From Clostridiales bacterium (GTDB lineage Bacteria; Bacillota; Clostridia; Christensenellales; Aristaeellaceae), in NCBI GenBank assembly GCA_004556395.1, contig SFHK01000009.1, positions 8,916-72,915 of the forward strand: a DNA stretch of 64,000 nt. The letters run 5' to 3'. Under the pieces are notes generated by a model. That model worked only from the letters and a program-made list of their open reading frames with translations, did not search any database and was not told the DNA's origin. The translations under genes and the position numbers were made by a program. Within the stretch, counting starts at the first letter, position 1. Every line of letters begins with the position of its first letter. Of this stretch, positions 8,173-17,716 are shown piece after piece.

Positions 8173-10646
8173 CAGACACCCGCTTTCGATCTGCGCTCCA
8201 GCTCCACGTCGCTGGGAGAATGCTCGGCCACATAGCCCGGGATCGGTACGATGCGGGTATGGATGGCGTCGATAATCCAGCTGGGCTGCGGGAAGAAGTA
8301 CTCGTCGAACTCGAACGGCGGGGTGATCCAGTTGCGCGCGCCGACGACGACGCACGGAGCATCCAGATCGTCGAAGCACAGCTCGGTGATGTTCGCCGCG
8401 ATGTCGTTGAGGAAGGAACCGCGCTGGCAGGCATCGGACACCAGAACGACGCGGCCGGTCTTCTTCACGGAAGCGATGATCTTCTCGTAGTTCAGCGGCA
8501 CCAGAGAGTGCAGGTTGATGATTTCGGCCTCCATGCCATACTTCGCCTTGAGCTCGTCCGCCGCCTTGACCGCGCGATACAGCGCCGCGCCGACGGTGAG
8601 GATGGTGACGTCCTTACCCTCGCGCACGAGGTTGGTGTCGCCGATTTCGATCTCGTAGGACTCCTTGGGCACGCCGCCCTCATGGAACTGCTCGCCCATG
8701 TCGTAGATGCGCTGGCTCTCGAAGAACACCACCGGGTCGGTGCCGTTCAGCGCGGACTGCATCAGACCCTTGGCCTCCCACGGGGTGGCCGGGAAGCAGA
8801 CCTTCAGGCCCGGGATGTGCGCGCAGATGCTCGTCCAATCCTGGGAATGCTGTGCGCCGTACTTGGAGCCGACAGACACGCGCAGGATGATGGGCATCTT
8901 GAGGATGCCGGCGGACATGGCCTGCCACTTGGACATCTGATTGAAGATTTCATCGCCCGCGCGGCCGATGAAGTCCGCGTACATCAGCTCGACCACCGCG
9001 CGGCCGCCGCACATGGCGTAGCCGACGGCGCTGCCGACGATCGCGGCCTCAGAAATGGGCGCGTTGAACAGGCGGGAATGCGGAATGACATCCGGCAGTC
9101 CGCGATACACGGCGAACGCGCCGCCCCAGTCGCGCACGTCCTCGCCGTAGGCGACGAGCGTGCTGTCTTCATAGTACTTGTCGATCAGCGGCTCGAAGAT
9201 GGCGTCGCGGATGTTGTAGGTTTTCATCTTGGAGAAGGGCTTGCCGTTCTCGTCGAACATGAAGCGGCTCTTGCCGGCGATCTGCTGAACGCGCGGGCAG
9301 TCTTCCTTCTTGGCCATCACGCGCGGCGTATCAGTGCCGAAGGAGGCGACCTTCTCGTTGGAGAACATCAGGCGCTCCACAACCTGCGGATCGCTCTTGA
9401 AGTCGGCGTAGGGGCTGAATTCCTTATCGGCGGCATGACGGCAGATGTTGGTCATGCGCTCGCGGGTTTCGGCCAGAATATCCTCGAATTTGCTGTCGGC
9501 GGCGACGCCCGCGTCCACCAGCGCCTTGCGGTAGGTGATGATGGGATCGACGGCCTGCCACTCGGCGATTTCGTCCTTCTCGCGGTAGGCGTTCTGGTCG
9601 CTGACGGAGTGGCCGCAGAAGCGGTAGGTCAGCGTGTCGAGCAGCACCGGGCCTTCGCCCTTCTTGAGGATTTCGAGCTTGCGCTTCATCGCGTCGATCA
9701 CGGCCAGCGGGTTGAAGCCGTCGATGCGCTCGGCATACATCTGGGTGGGGGTAATGCCGGCACCGATGCGGGCCAGCATATCGTACGCCATGGTCTCACC
9801 CTTGGTCTGGCCGCCCATGCCGTAGCCGTTGTTGAAGATGTTGAACAGAATCGGCATGCCGCCCTGCTTGCCGTCCTCGGTCCACAGCGTGTGGAACTGA
9901 TCCATGCAGGCAAAGTTCAGCGCTTCCCAGACGGGGCCGCAGCCCAGCGAACCGTCGCCGATGTTGCACACGACGAAGCCGCTTTTGTCGTTGACCTTCT
10001 TATACAGCGCCGCGCCAGCCGCGATGGGCGCGGAACCGCCGACGATGGCGTTGTTCGGATACACGCCGAAGGGCAGGAAGAAGGCGTGCATGGAGCCGCC
10101 CATGCCCATGTGGAAGCCGGTCTTGCGGGCGAAGATTTCGGACAGCGCGCCGTACAGGATGAAGCGGATGGCCAGCTCCTTCACGCTGTCGCATTTCCCC
10201 ATCTTCTCAACGGCGCGCAGGGTGCTGCCGCCGAGGAAGCCTTCCATGATCTTCATCAGCTCGTCGTCGCTCAGCTTCTGAATGGAAGAGAGGGACTTGG
10301 CGAGGATTTCGGAGTGGCTTCTGTGGGAGCCGAACTGATAGTCGTTGGGCGTCATGAGGTACGCCTGGCCGACGCACGCGGCCTCCTGGCCGACAGAAAG
10401 GTGCGCGGGGCCGGGATAGGTGGTTTCCACGCCGTTGTACACGCTCTGAGTCTTGATGGACGTGAGCATGCTTTCGAACTCGCGCAGAATGGTAATGTCG
10501 CGATAGATGCGAACCAGGTCTTCATCCTTGAAGTTGGCGCGCTCTTCCTGAACGGTCTTGTTGTAGGCGTTTACGGGAATGTCCTCAAAGTGGATCGTGG
10601 ACTGTGCGCGGATCTCTTCCGGGCCGTAGTGTAATGACTTAGGCAT
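8172..10646 (-). CDS. Fused E1 alpha-beta subunit of a 2-oxo acid/acetoin dehydrogenase complex
   Basis: 824 residues: alpha-type half (about 1-470) joined to a beta-type half (about 480-815). The alpha half has HMGMGGSMH and the thiamine-diphosphate motif GDGSLGCGPVWEALNFA ending in NN. The beta half has YGEDVRDWGGAF, then FNAPISEAAIVGSAVGYA and the C-terminal transketolase domain. E1 decarboxylates a 2-oxo acid, or cleaves an acyloin such as acetoin, on thiamine diphosphate and transfers the acyl group to E2 lipoate. Fused E1 proteins exist in other phyla. With SDR, ADH and aldolase genes in the operon, the substrate may not be pyruvate. SD AGGAGG stands nine bases before the ATG. Confidence 0.9.
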   Translation of the reverse strand: MPKSLHYGPEEIRAQSTIHFEDIPVNAYNKTVQEERANFKDEDLVRIYRDITILREFESMLTSIKTQSVYNGVETTYPGPAHLSVGQEAACVGQAYLMTPNDYQFGSHRSHSEILAKSLSSIQKLSDDELMKIMEGFLGGSTLRAVEKMGKCDSVKELAIRFILYGALSEIFARKTGFHMGMGGSMHAFFLPFGVYPNNAIVGGSAPIAAGAALYKKVNDKSGFVVCNIGDGSLGCGPVWEALNFACMDQFHTLWTEDGKQGGMPILFNIFNNGYGMGGQTKGETMAYDMLARIGAGITPTQMYAERIDGFNPLAVIDAMKRKLEILKKGEGPVLLDTLTYRFCGHSVSDQNAYREKDEIAEWQAVDPIITYRKALVDAGVAADSKFEDILAETRERMTNICRHAADKEFSPYADFKSDPQVVERLMFSNEKVASFGTDTPRVMAKKEDCPRVQQIAGKSRFMFDENGKPFSKMKTYNIRDAIFEPLIDKYYEDSTLVAYGEDVRDWGGAFAVYRGLPDVIPHSRLFNAPISEAAIVGSAVGYAMCGGRAVVELMYADFIGRAGDEIFNQMSKWQAMSAGILKMPIILRVSVGSKYGAQHSQDWTSICAHIPGLKVCFPATPWEAKGLMQSALNGTDPVVFFESQRIYDMGEQFHEGGVPKESYEIEIGDTNLVREGKDVTILTVGAALYRAVKAADELKAKYGMEAEIINLHSLVPLNYEKIIASVKKTGRVVLVSDACQRGSFLNDIAANITELCFDDLDAPCVVVGARNWITPPFEFDEYFFPQPSWIIDAIHTRIVPIPGYVAEHSPSDVELERRSKAGV

Positions 10647-10670
10647 GGTTCCATTCCTCCTGTGCTTCGA

Positions 10671-12038
10671 TTACAGCTTGAAAATCGCTTCGCGGATAAC
10701 CTCGCAAACCGTGGGATGCGGGAACACGAACTGCTTGATGCGTTCCGGCGGCAGCTCGCTGTCCACCATCATGGCGGCGGACAGGATCATTTCGCTGGCA
10801 TACGAGCCGACCAGATGAACGCCGACGATGCGGTTCTTATCCTCATCCAGCACGATCTTGCAGAAGCCCCTGCCCTGATCAACCTCGGCCACATAGCGGC
10901 CAGCGTAGGTCATGGGCACATTGACTTCCTTCACCTTGATGCCCTTCTTCTGCGCCGCTTCCTTCGTGTCGCCCACGGAGGCAACCTCGGGATCGGTGTA
11001 GATGACGGACGGAATCGAATTGTAGTTCACGCGATCCTTCCTGCCGAGAATGTTGTTCACGGCGACCTCGGCCTCGCGGTACGCGGTGTGCGCCAGCATG
11101 ATCTTGCCGTTGCAGTCGCCCACGGCGTACACATTGGGCACGTTGGTTTCCATCTTGTCGTCGGTCACGATCGCGCCGCGGTTCATTTCCACGCCGATCG
11201 TCTCCAGACCCACGTTCCTCGTGGCGGCGCGGCGGCCAACGGAGAGCAGCACCTTGTCGCAGGGCAGCTCGTGCTGACCCTCCGCGTCCTCGTACACGAC
11301 GAAGCCGGGCTTCACGGACAGCACCTTCGCGGAGAGCTTGAACACCATGCCGCGCTTGGCGTATTCGTCCATCAGCACCTTGCAGATGTCGCTGTCGGTC
11401 GGCCCCGCGATCTTGTTCATCATTTCAATGACGGTGACCTTCACGCCGACGGACGCGAAATAGCACGCCATTTCAAGGCCGATCACACCGCCGCCGATGA
11501 CGGCCAGCTCCCTGGGCAGCTCGGTCATTTCGAGGATTTCGCGGTTCGTGGTCACAAAGCCGCTCTCCACACCTTCCTTTACGCCGGGAATCGGCGGGAC
11601 GACCGCTTCACTGCCGCATGCGATGATCAGGCGGTCGGCAAGGTATGTATTGCCCTCGGCTTCAACCTTGAACTTGTCGGCTTCGCGGCCGCAGATCGTC
11701 GCCGCCGCCTTGACGACGTTTACCTTGTTGGCGGTCATGGTCATGCCCACGCCCGCGACGAGCGTGCGAACGACCTTGGCCTTGCGCTTGATTACCTGCG
11801 CGTGATTGAAAAGAACGTTCTCGGCGGTCACGCCGAAGTTCCTGCTTTCGGTTGCGTGGCGATACAGCTTCGCGGAATTGAGCAGCGTCTTGGTGGGGAT
11901 GCAGCCCTCGTTCAGGCATACGCCGCCCAGCGCGCGCTTCTCGAACAGGCAGACCTTCAGGCCGCCCTGCGCCGCGCGCTCCGCGGCGAGGTAGCCGCCC
12001 GGGCCGCCGCCGATGACGATGAGATCAAACATATCCAT
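10671..12038 (-). CDS. lpdA: Dihydrolipoyl dehydrogenase (E3)
   Basis: 455 residues, usual length. A flavoprotein that reoxidises the dihydrolipoyl arm of E2 with NAD+. FAD-binding GGGPGGYLAAERAAQ (10-24), the redox-active disulfide C41/C46 in CLNEGCIPTK, NAD-binding VIGGGVIGLEMACYF, and C-terminal HPTVCEVIREA containing the His-Glu active-site pair are all present. It lies between E2 (22-base gap) and E1 (24-base gap), an order typical of pyruvate/acetoin dehydrogenase operons. SD AGGAGG lies ten bases before the ATG. Confidence 0.96.
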   Translation of the reverse strand: MDMFDLIVIGGGPGGYLAAERAAQGGLKVCLFEKRALGGVCLNEGCIPTKTLLNSAKLYRHATESRNFGVTAENVLFNHAQVIKRKAKVVRTLVAGVGMTMTANKVNVVKAAATICGREADKFKVEAEGNTYLADRLIIACGSEAVVPPIPGVKEGVESGFVTTNREILEMTELPRELAVIGGGVIGLEMACYFASVGVKVTVIEMMNKIAGPTDSDICKVLMDEYAKRGMVFKLSAKVLSVKPGFVVYEDAEGQHELPCDKVLLSVGRRAATRNVGLETIGVEMNRGAIVTDDKMETNVPNVYAVGDCNGKIMLAHTAYREAEVAVNNILGRKDRVNYNSIPSVIYTDPEVASVGDTKEAAQKKGIKVKEVNVPMTYAGRYVAEVDQGRGFCKIVLDEDKNRIVGVHLVGSYASEMILSAAMMVDSELPPERIKQFVFPHPTVCEVIREAIFKL

Positions 12039-12059
12039 AGCTTCGTTTCCTCCTATGGC

Positions 12060-13319
12060 TTATTTCGCAAGGAGCAGGGTGAACTTTTCGAGGTTTTTGC
12101 ACAACTCGCTGACGAACTTGGACGCGGGCGAGCCGTCCACGGCGCGGTGATCGTAGGTCAGGCTCAGACCCATGGCGGGATAGAGCTTGATCTGGCCGTT
12201 TTCCTCGCGGACGCGCTGCGTGATGCCGCACACGCCCAGAATCGCCGTCTGCGGCGGGTTGATGACGGGAGTAAACATCTCAACGCCGGTGGAGCCGAGG
12301 TTGGACACGGTGAAGGAGCCGCCGGTCAGCAGGTCGGGGCTGATCGCGCCGGAGCGCGCGGCTTCCGCCAGCTGCTTGACCTCTTTGCTGATCTCAAGCA
12401 GGCTCTTGGTGTCGGCGTTAAAGATGGTGGGAACCATCAGTCCGCGCGGCGTATCCACGGCCACGCCCAGATTGACGTGCCTGAAGTAGCGGATCGTGTC
12501 GTCGCCGATCATATTGGCGTTCAGATCCTTCCAGTTGACGAGCGTGCGGGACACGGCGTAAAGCACCATGTCGCCCAGCGTGATGCCGCCAACGTCGCCG
12601 CCCGCCGCCTTGCATTCCCTGCGGAAGCTCTGGATGGAGGTGGCGTCGAAGGAATGATGGTGGGTCAGCTGCGCCATGCCGTGCAGCGAAGACATCATGG
12701 ACTTGGCGATCACCTTGCGGATGCCGGGCAGCCTGACGTCCTCGTATTCGCTCTCGGGCTTTGCGGCGGCAGCGGGCGCTTCGGCCTTCGCGGCAGGCGC
12801 GGCGGTCTCCTCGACCACGGGCATGCCGGTTTCCATGAGCCTTCGAATGTCGCGCTCGATGATGCGTCCGTCGGGGCCGGTCGCCTCGGCGTACCTGGGA
12901 TCAACGCCGGCCTTCTCCGCCAGCGTGCGTGCGCGCGGCGAAACCTTCAGGCTGCCGTCCGCGGACTTCGTGGCTTCGGGCGCGGCGGCCTTCTTCTCTT
13001 CCTCGGCCTTGGGCGCTTCGTCCGCCTTCACGGCGGGCGCTTCGGCGGCTCCGCCGGGCTTCAGCGCGCTGTAGTCCTCGCCCTTCGCGCCGACGGCGCA
13101 GACGTTGGTGAAGCAGGGAACCTCGTCCCCGTCACTGAAGAAAACGGCGAGCAGCTCGCCCTCTTCGGTGCTTTCGCACTCGAAGGAGGCCTTATCCGTT
13201 TCGTAGGTGAACAGAATGTCGCCAACCTTCACCGGGTCGCCCACGTTCTTGAGCCACTTTCCGATGATGCAGGATTCCACCGTGATGCCGGCTTTCGGCA
13301 TGATGACCGCTTTTGCCAT
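12060..13319 (-). CDS. Dihydrolipoamide acyltransferase (E2)
   Basis: 419 residues from the ATG at 13319, which overlaps the stop of the preceding gene (TAATG). One N-terminal lipoyl domain has the lipoylated lysine K43 in ETDKASFE. A long Ala/Pro/Glu/Lys-rich linker follows, then a peripheral subunit-binding domain (VSPRARTLAEKAGVD...GRIIERDI, about 130-165). The C-terminal catalytic domain ends with YDHRAVDGSPASKF, catalytic His near 391. It forms the core of the 2-oxo acid dehydrogenase complex and transfers the acyl group to CoA. Acyl specificity (acetyl versus branched-chain) is not readable. Confidence 0.93.
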   Translation of the reverse strand: MAKAVIMPKAGITVESCIIGKWLKNVGDPVKVGDILFTYETDKASFECESTEEGELLAVFFSDGDEVPCFTNVCAVGAKGEDYSALKPGGAAEAPAVKADEAPKAEEEKKAAAPEATKSADGSLKVSPRARTLAEKAGVDPRYAEATGPDGRIIERDIRRLMETGMPVVEETAAPAAKAEAPAAAAKPESEYEDVRLPGIRKVIAKSMMSSLHGMAQLTHHHSFDATSIQSFRRECKAAGGDVGGITLGDMVLYAVSRTLVNWKDLNANMIGDDTIRYFRHVNLGVAVDTPRGLMVPTIFNADTKSLLEISKEVKQLAEAARSGAISPDLLTGGSFTVSNLGSTGVEMFTPVINPPQTAILGVCGITQRVREENGQIKLYPAMGLSLTYDHRAVDGSPASKFVSELCKNLEKFTLLLAK

Positions 13320-15766
13320 TATTCGCAATCCTCCTTAGCCAGGGTGTTCAGAAGGTAATCCTCGGCTTCCTTATTCCAGAGGCCGTTGGTTTTCTGCGTA
13401 AGCTCATGGAGCTTTTTAAACATCGGGTCGGTCTTGCCCTTCTCCTCAAAATCGCTGATGGCGGTCAGCGGCATGTTGATGTGGGTGTAAATCAGCTTCT
13501 TGCCGCCGGGGATCCTGGGAAGATTGAGCGTGGTATCGATGACCGCGTCGATGCCGCCGATGTGGGTAACCAGCGCCGCGGGGGTCAGCCTGCCCTCGCC
13601 CATCATCTTCAGGCACTCCGCCATATCGTCGTTGTTGCCGCCGGAGGTGCCGCAGATGTGCGCGGACATATAGTGCACGTTGTAGAAGTTCAGCTTGGCG
13701 TAGAAATCCTTGCGGGCGGGGCCGGCGAAGAAATTCAGACAGCCGTCGCGGCCAAGGATGGCGTCACCCTGCTCGACAACGGCGGGAACGGGCGCGAACA
13801 CGATCACGTCGTCATAGCCGTCGCCGCCGGAAAGCTGCATCAGCGTCTCCGCAGGGTTTTCCACCGCGCCGGTGTTCACATAGTGAAGCTCCACGCCCAT
13901 GCGCTTCGCTTCCTCCACGGTGAAGATGCTCGCCGCGCGATCCAGACGCGCCTGGTCGATGTCGGTCACGACGAGGAAGGACGGACGGCGCTCGGTGTGC
14001 AGGATGTAATCGATGGAAGCCAGCCCCATCGGGCCCACGCCCGCCAGAATGGCCATCTTGCCGTGCTCCTTAATGCCCATCTTGTGCTCGTACACGCCGT
14101 TGGTGGTGTGGTACATCGCCTTGAACGTACCGGCCACGCAGCTCAGCGGCTCGGACAGGGACGCGCCGAAGAACGCTTCGCCATGGTACGGCAGCAGGCA
14201 GCCGCACTCCATGAACTGGTTCGGGATCACGATATAGGTCGCGTCGCCGCCGATGGTCCTGAAGGAGTAGCCGGGCGACCACATGGTGCCCTTGTAGTTG
14301 ATGTTCGGCTGAATGGCGAAGCGCTCGCCGGGCTTGAACTCGCTTTGCCACTTGCTGCCGACCTGAAGAATCTCGCCGCAGAACTCATGTCCCACGATCA
14401 CGGGGTTCTCCGCCACGTCGTCGGGCACGCGCTTGTGATCCGCGCCCTGCTCGGCCGCCTTATAGGTGGACATGCAGATGGAATCGCAGATGACCTTCGC
14501 GAGAATTTCGTCGTCCCTGATCGCCGGAAGCTCGAAGGTTTCCAGTCTCAGGTCTTCCTTGCCATACAGGCGCACGGCTCTGGTTTTCATGGTCTTCTTT
14601 TCCTCCCTGGCTTCCTGATTTACGAGCTTCCACGCCGCGTCCACCAGATGGCGGAACTTCGGGTTGGCCAGCTCCCTGCAAATAAAGCTCTGTCTGGACG
14701 AATTGATGTCCTCGCCCGAAATCTGGGTGAAGCCCAGACGGTCGCACAGCGCCATCAGGCGATCCAGCTGCGCTTCGGTGTTGCGGCTGGGCATGTAGGT
14801 AACGCCCTTCACGCCAGCTTCGCGCAGGTATTCGAGCAGCTCCTCCAGATAATCGTCCTCGAATTTGGCGGCCTTTTTGTCGCCGGTCACGCTGTCGCCA
14901 ATGTCGCCCAGATAGGCATAGCACAGCGTGCAGCCGATTTCGTCGGCAAACGCCACGGCCTCAGCCAGCGTCATCATCTCGTCGTCCGCCGGAATGTACA
15001 CGCGCGCGTTCAGCTCGCTCTTCATCACGCCCAGCAGATCGTAGGCGAAGTGCTCGCTGTCCACGTCCATCAGCCAGTTTCTGACCTTCTGGGACGGATG
15101 AATGTCCAGCTCGTTCTCGAGGAACGAAAGCACGTTCTCGCGGCCGACCTTCTCGATGATCTTCAGGCTCAGCGCGTACAGCAGGTGCCGCTCTGTCACG
15201 GAACCGCCGACCTCAAAGCTGGAAATCGGGAGCACGTCCCGGTCGAAATCCAGCTCGATGCCGTAAGGCACCATGATTTCGTTTACTCGGTCGACCATGC
15301 TGCGGTTGCGTTCGTTGCGGCGGCGCGCCAGCTCGCGCAGCTTCTCCTGCGCGCGGTCGAAGCTCTCGCACGGCACGGAGTGGAACGCCATGTACGCCGC
15401 GCCCGCCTGATCCGGATGGTTCGTGCGCCGGTTTTCAAACGGCGTGCCGGCCAGCGACACGCGCGCCTCAAAACCGCACGTCGTGCCCATATCGGCGATT
15501 TTGCCCGCTTCGCGGAACTCGCGCGCGCCCGCGATGGAATCGTGATCCATGATGCCGCAGGTGTTCAGACCCTCGGCGCGGGCAAAGTACACCGCCGCGG
15601 TCGGCGAATAGGGCGAGAAGGAATGCGTGGTGTGAATATGGTTGTTGGCGAACTCGGGGCGCACGACGGGCGTAACCTCTTCGGCCTCCAGCAGCATGCG
15701 GAGGTTTTTAAGGCGCTCCTCGGGCGTGGGCGCGTTCAGAAGCGCCAGAATCTCTTTCTTTGTCAT
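13319..15766 (-). CDS. PHP-domain protein fused in frame to zinc-dependent alcohol dehydrogenase
   Basis: 815 residues. Residues 1-390 are a PHP-type metal-dependent domain: NHIHTTHSFSPYSP near 42, IMDHDS near 73, and later conserved acidic/His positions. Residues 393-815 are a complete MDR/zinc alcohol dehydrogenase with GHEFCGEILQVG, a Rossmann core AILAGVGPMGLASIDYI, and similarity to threonine or sorbose-1-phosphate dehydrogenases. At the junction an internal ATG (14590) is preceded by GGGAGG (complement of 14601-14606), and an out-of-frame TAA lies a few bases further up, so the two parts look like separate genes recently joined or shifted by an indel. Role: likely oxidises or reduces a polyol or ketose in the operon pathway. 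Confidence 0.85.
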   Translation of the reverse strand: MTKKEILALLNAPTPEERLKNLRMLLEAEEVTPVVRPEFANNHIHTTHSFSPYSPTAAVYFARAEGLNTCGIMDHDSIAGAREFREAGKIADMGTTCGFEARVSLAGTPFENRRTNHPDQAGAAYMAFHSVPCESFDRAQEKLRELARRRNERNRSMVDRVNEIMVPYGIELDFDRDVLPISSFEVGGSVTERHLLYALSLKIIEKVGRENVLSFLENELDIHPSQKVRNWLMDVDSEHFAYDLLGVMKSELNARVYIPADDEMMTLAEAVAFADEIGCTLCYAYLGDIGDSVTGDKKAAKFEDDYLEELLEYLREAGVKGVTYMPSRNTEAQLDRLMALCDRLGFTQISGEDINSSRQSFICRELANPKFRHLVDAAWKLVNQEAREEKKTMKTRAVRLYGKEDLRLETFELPAIRDDEILAKVICDSICMSTYKAAEQGADHKRVPDDVAENPVIVGHEFCGEILQVGSKWQSEFKPGERFAIQPNINYKGTMWSPGYSFRTIGGDATYIVIPNQFMECGCLLPYHGEAFFGASLSEPLSCVAGTFKAMYHTTNGVYEHKMGIKEHGKMAILAGVGPMGLASIDYILHTERRPSFLVVTDIDQARLDRAASIFTVEEAKRMGVELHYVNTGAVENPAETLMQLSGGDGYDDVIVFAPVPAVVEQGDAILGRDGCLNFFAGPARKDFYAKLNFYNVHYMSAHICGTSGGNNDDMAECLKMMGEGRLTPAALVTHIGGIDAVIDTTLNLPRIPGGKKLIYTHINMPLTAISDFEEKGKTDPMFKKLHELTQKTNGLWNKEAEDYLLNTLAKEDCE

Positions 15767-15776
15767 GAATGCCTCC

Positions 15777-16649
15777 TCAGCTCAGCATAATCTGGCCGCC
15801 GGTTACGGGCAGCGCCTGGCCGGTCTCGTACTTCTGCTCCACCAGATACGTCAGCGCCAGCGCCACGTCGGACGGCAGGCAGCCGCGCTTGATCAGCGAC
15901 TTGGAAAGGTAGTACGCGCGCACGTCCTCCACCGTCTTCGCGCCCGGCACCTTGCCCGCGTGCAGGTACTGTACGAACAGACCCTTCTCCGGGTCGCTCC
16001 ACAGCGGGCCGTCGTAGTAGTTGCCGGGGCAGATGGAGTTGACCTTGATGTTGTACGGCGCAAGCTCCATCGCGAAGGACTGCGTAAGGCCGATGCCGCC
16101 GAACTTTCCGCCCGCGTAGGCGAAGTTGTTCTTGCTGCCCTCAAGGCCGGACTTGGAGTTGATCTGAATGATGTCGAAGAACAGGCTTTCATCCGCCTCG
16201 TGCTGCGCCTTCATGATGGCGCTGGCGTACTTGGCGCACAGGAAATAGCCGTTGTAGTTGATCTTCGTGACCAGTTCAAACTTCTGGGGCGTCATCTCGT
16301 CCAGACTGCCGGCGATCGCGATACCGGCGTTGGACAGGAAAATGTCCAGACCGCCGAAGCGCTCGACGGTTTTGATGATCATCGCTTCCACGGATTCCGC
16401 GCTGGAAACGTCCACCTTCACGCCCATGGCATGCTCGCCGAATTCCTCGGCCACCTGCATGGCCAGCGGCTCGTTCAGGTCGGCGACCACGATGGACGCG
16501 CCTTCCTTCAGCATTTCCTTGGCGATGCCGTAGCCGAAGCCCTGCGCAGCGCCGGTCACGATGGCGATTTTGCCAGCCAGACGACCGGTCGTCGCGGGAC
16601 GGTTATGTATGTTCCTCTTTGCATGCAGCTTAGCCTCTTCCAGAGTCAT
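15777..16649 (-). CDS. Short-chain dehydrogenase, split RhaD/RhaEW (COG3347) type
   Basis: 290 residues from the ATG at 16649, with AGGTGAG just upstream; the GTG at 16658 is less likely. Classical SDR features: TGAAQGFGYGIA cofactor motif near 35, LSNAG, a Ser in INSKSG and YAGGK catalytic Tyr/Lys. The N-terminal extension (EEAKLHAKRNIHNRP...) resembles the linker in bifunctional aldolase-dehydrogenases of rhamnose use, where an aldolase and an SDR are fused. Here the aldolase is the next gene upstream, so the pair looks like the split form. It probably oxidises the aldehyde or polyol released by, or fed to, the aldolase. Confidence 0.85.
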   Translation of the reverse strand: MTLEEAKLHAKRNIHNRPATTGRLAGKIAIVTGAAQGFGYGIAKEMLKEGASIVVADLNEPLAMQVAEEFGEHAMGVKVDVSSAESVEAMIIKTVERFGGLDIFLSNAGIAIAGSLDEMTPQKFELVTKINYNGYFLCAKYASAIMKAQHEADESLFFDIIQINSKSGLEGSKNNFAYAGGKFGGIGLTQSFAMELAPYNIKVNSICPGNYYDGPLWSDPEKGLFVQYLHAGKVPGAKTVEDVRAYYLSKSLIKRGCLPSDVALALTYLVEQKYETGQALPVTGGQIMLS

Positions 16650-16667
16650 GTTTCTCACCTCAACCCT

Positions 16668-17714
16668 TTATTTCACGCTTTTTCTGTAGCTTTCCACTTC
16701 CCAGCCGACGATAAAGTCGACCAGCTCCTGCGCCATGGGCCGCGCGCCGCCGAAGGCCTCGGCATAGGTCGCCACCTTCATGGCGTCCTTGACCAGCGTC
16801 ATGCAGTTGTTGGCGTTCTTCTCCGTATCGCCCAGCGCGTAGACGCCCGCGCCCTTCACGATTACCACGTTCGCCGTAACCTCCTTCAGGCAGGCCTGGC
16901 AGGCGACGAACTGCACGCGCGGGCCGCAGTAAACGATCTGATCAGGCGTAAACGGCTTCATGATCGGCGCGGCCGCTTCCGCGCTCGACGCGAACTTCAA
17001 TGCCGACGGACTGGCGTTGAATCGCACGAACGCCTTTCCGGAGAGCTTTGAAAGTCTCTCGCCGAAGCCCGGATCCTCGGCGTTCGATTCCACCGACGGG
17101 AATTCCTTCACCTGCGTCTTCAGCGCGTTGATCATGCCGTTCAGCTGCGTGTCCAGACCCTGAACGGTGTCGGCGGCGAAGAATACGCCGTGGTTTTCAA
17201 GCAGCACCGTTTTGATGGTCTTCTCGGAAGCGTCGAAAACATCCTTCATCTTCCGCGCCAGCACGTAGCCCGGCTTGCACGCGGGCACCCACACGACGCT
17301 TTCGCCGAACAGGCGGGCGCAATCCTCTTCTCCGCGCAGGGAGCAGGTCAGGCCGTTGATCAGCGACGGATGCAGGTGCAAAACGAACTTCTGCGGGAAC
17401 AGCGCGTGCAGAAGCGCTTCCACGCTGGGACGCTTGGCTTCCTCGCCGGGCAGCTTGGCCGCCGTCACGTCGCGCAGGAACTTCGCCTCGCGCGCCGCAT
17501 CCTCGGTGGGATACTCGTCGTCCAGCATCGTGAGCAGCTTTTTCAGATCCATGCCCACGAACGTCTCCGTCACGGCGTCCTTCAGCGCGGTGCCGCTTCC
17601 CTTCACGTACATCACGCCGTCTTCCTTCATGGACGTGTTGCCGCCGCCGCAGGTAACCAGATCCGGGTCTGCGCCGTACAGGCGGGAAAAGTAAATCAGC
17701 GGAGATAAATTCAT
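16668..17714 (-). CDS. Class II aldolase/adducin family protein
   Basis: 348 residues from ATG 17714 (GGGAGG seven bases before). Aldolase II motifs: CGGGNTSMK near 26, HLHPSLINGL carrying two metal-ligand histidines, and ENHGVFFAA with the third His. Length and the KGSGTAL and KRPSVEALLHALFP segments match the aldolase half of COG3347 bifunctional proteins. It likely cleaves a 1-phosphorylated ketose or related compound into dihydroxyacetone phosphate and an aldehyde. It starts two bases after the stop of the DeoR gene, so coupling is expected. Substrate unknown; no kinase or transporter is in the operon. Confidence 0.88.
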   Translation of the reverse strand: MNLSPLIYFSRLYGADPDLVTCGGGNTSMKEDGVMYVKGSGTALKDAVTETFVGMDLKKLLTMLDDEYPTEDAAREAKFLRDVTAAKLPGEEAKRPSVEALLHALFPQKFVLHLHPSLINGLTCSLRGEEDCARLFGESVVWVPACKPGYVLARKMKDVFDASEKTIKTVLLENHGVFFAADTVQGLDTQLNGMINALKTQVKEFPSVESNAEDPGFGERLSKLSGKAFVRFNASPSALKFASSAEAAAPIMKPFTPDQIVYCGPRVQFVACQACLKEVTANVVIVKGAGVYALGDTEKNANNCMTLVKDAMKVATYAEAFGGARPMAQELVDFIVGWEVESYRKSVK

Positions 17715-17716
17715 GT

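Noticed and set aside
8220..10634. 804-codon open frame on the plus strand opposite the E1 gene
   Set aside because: It mirrors E1, whose domains are unmistakable; the antisense translation is low-complexity His/Ala/Arg/Val-rich, an effect of GC-rich third positions.
10662..13358. 898-codon open frame on the plus strand opposite lpdA and E2
   Set aside because: Spans two certain genes antisense, no SD, no domain.
13313..15790. 825-codon open frame on the plus strand opposite PHP-ADH
   Set aside because: Antisense shadow with no SD or motif.
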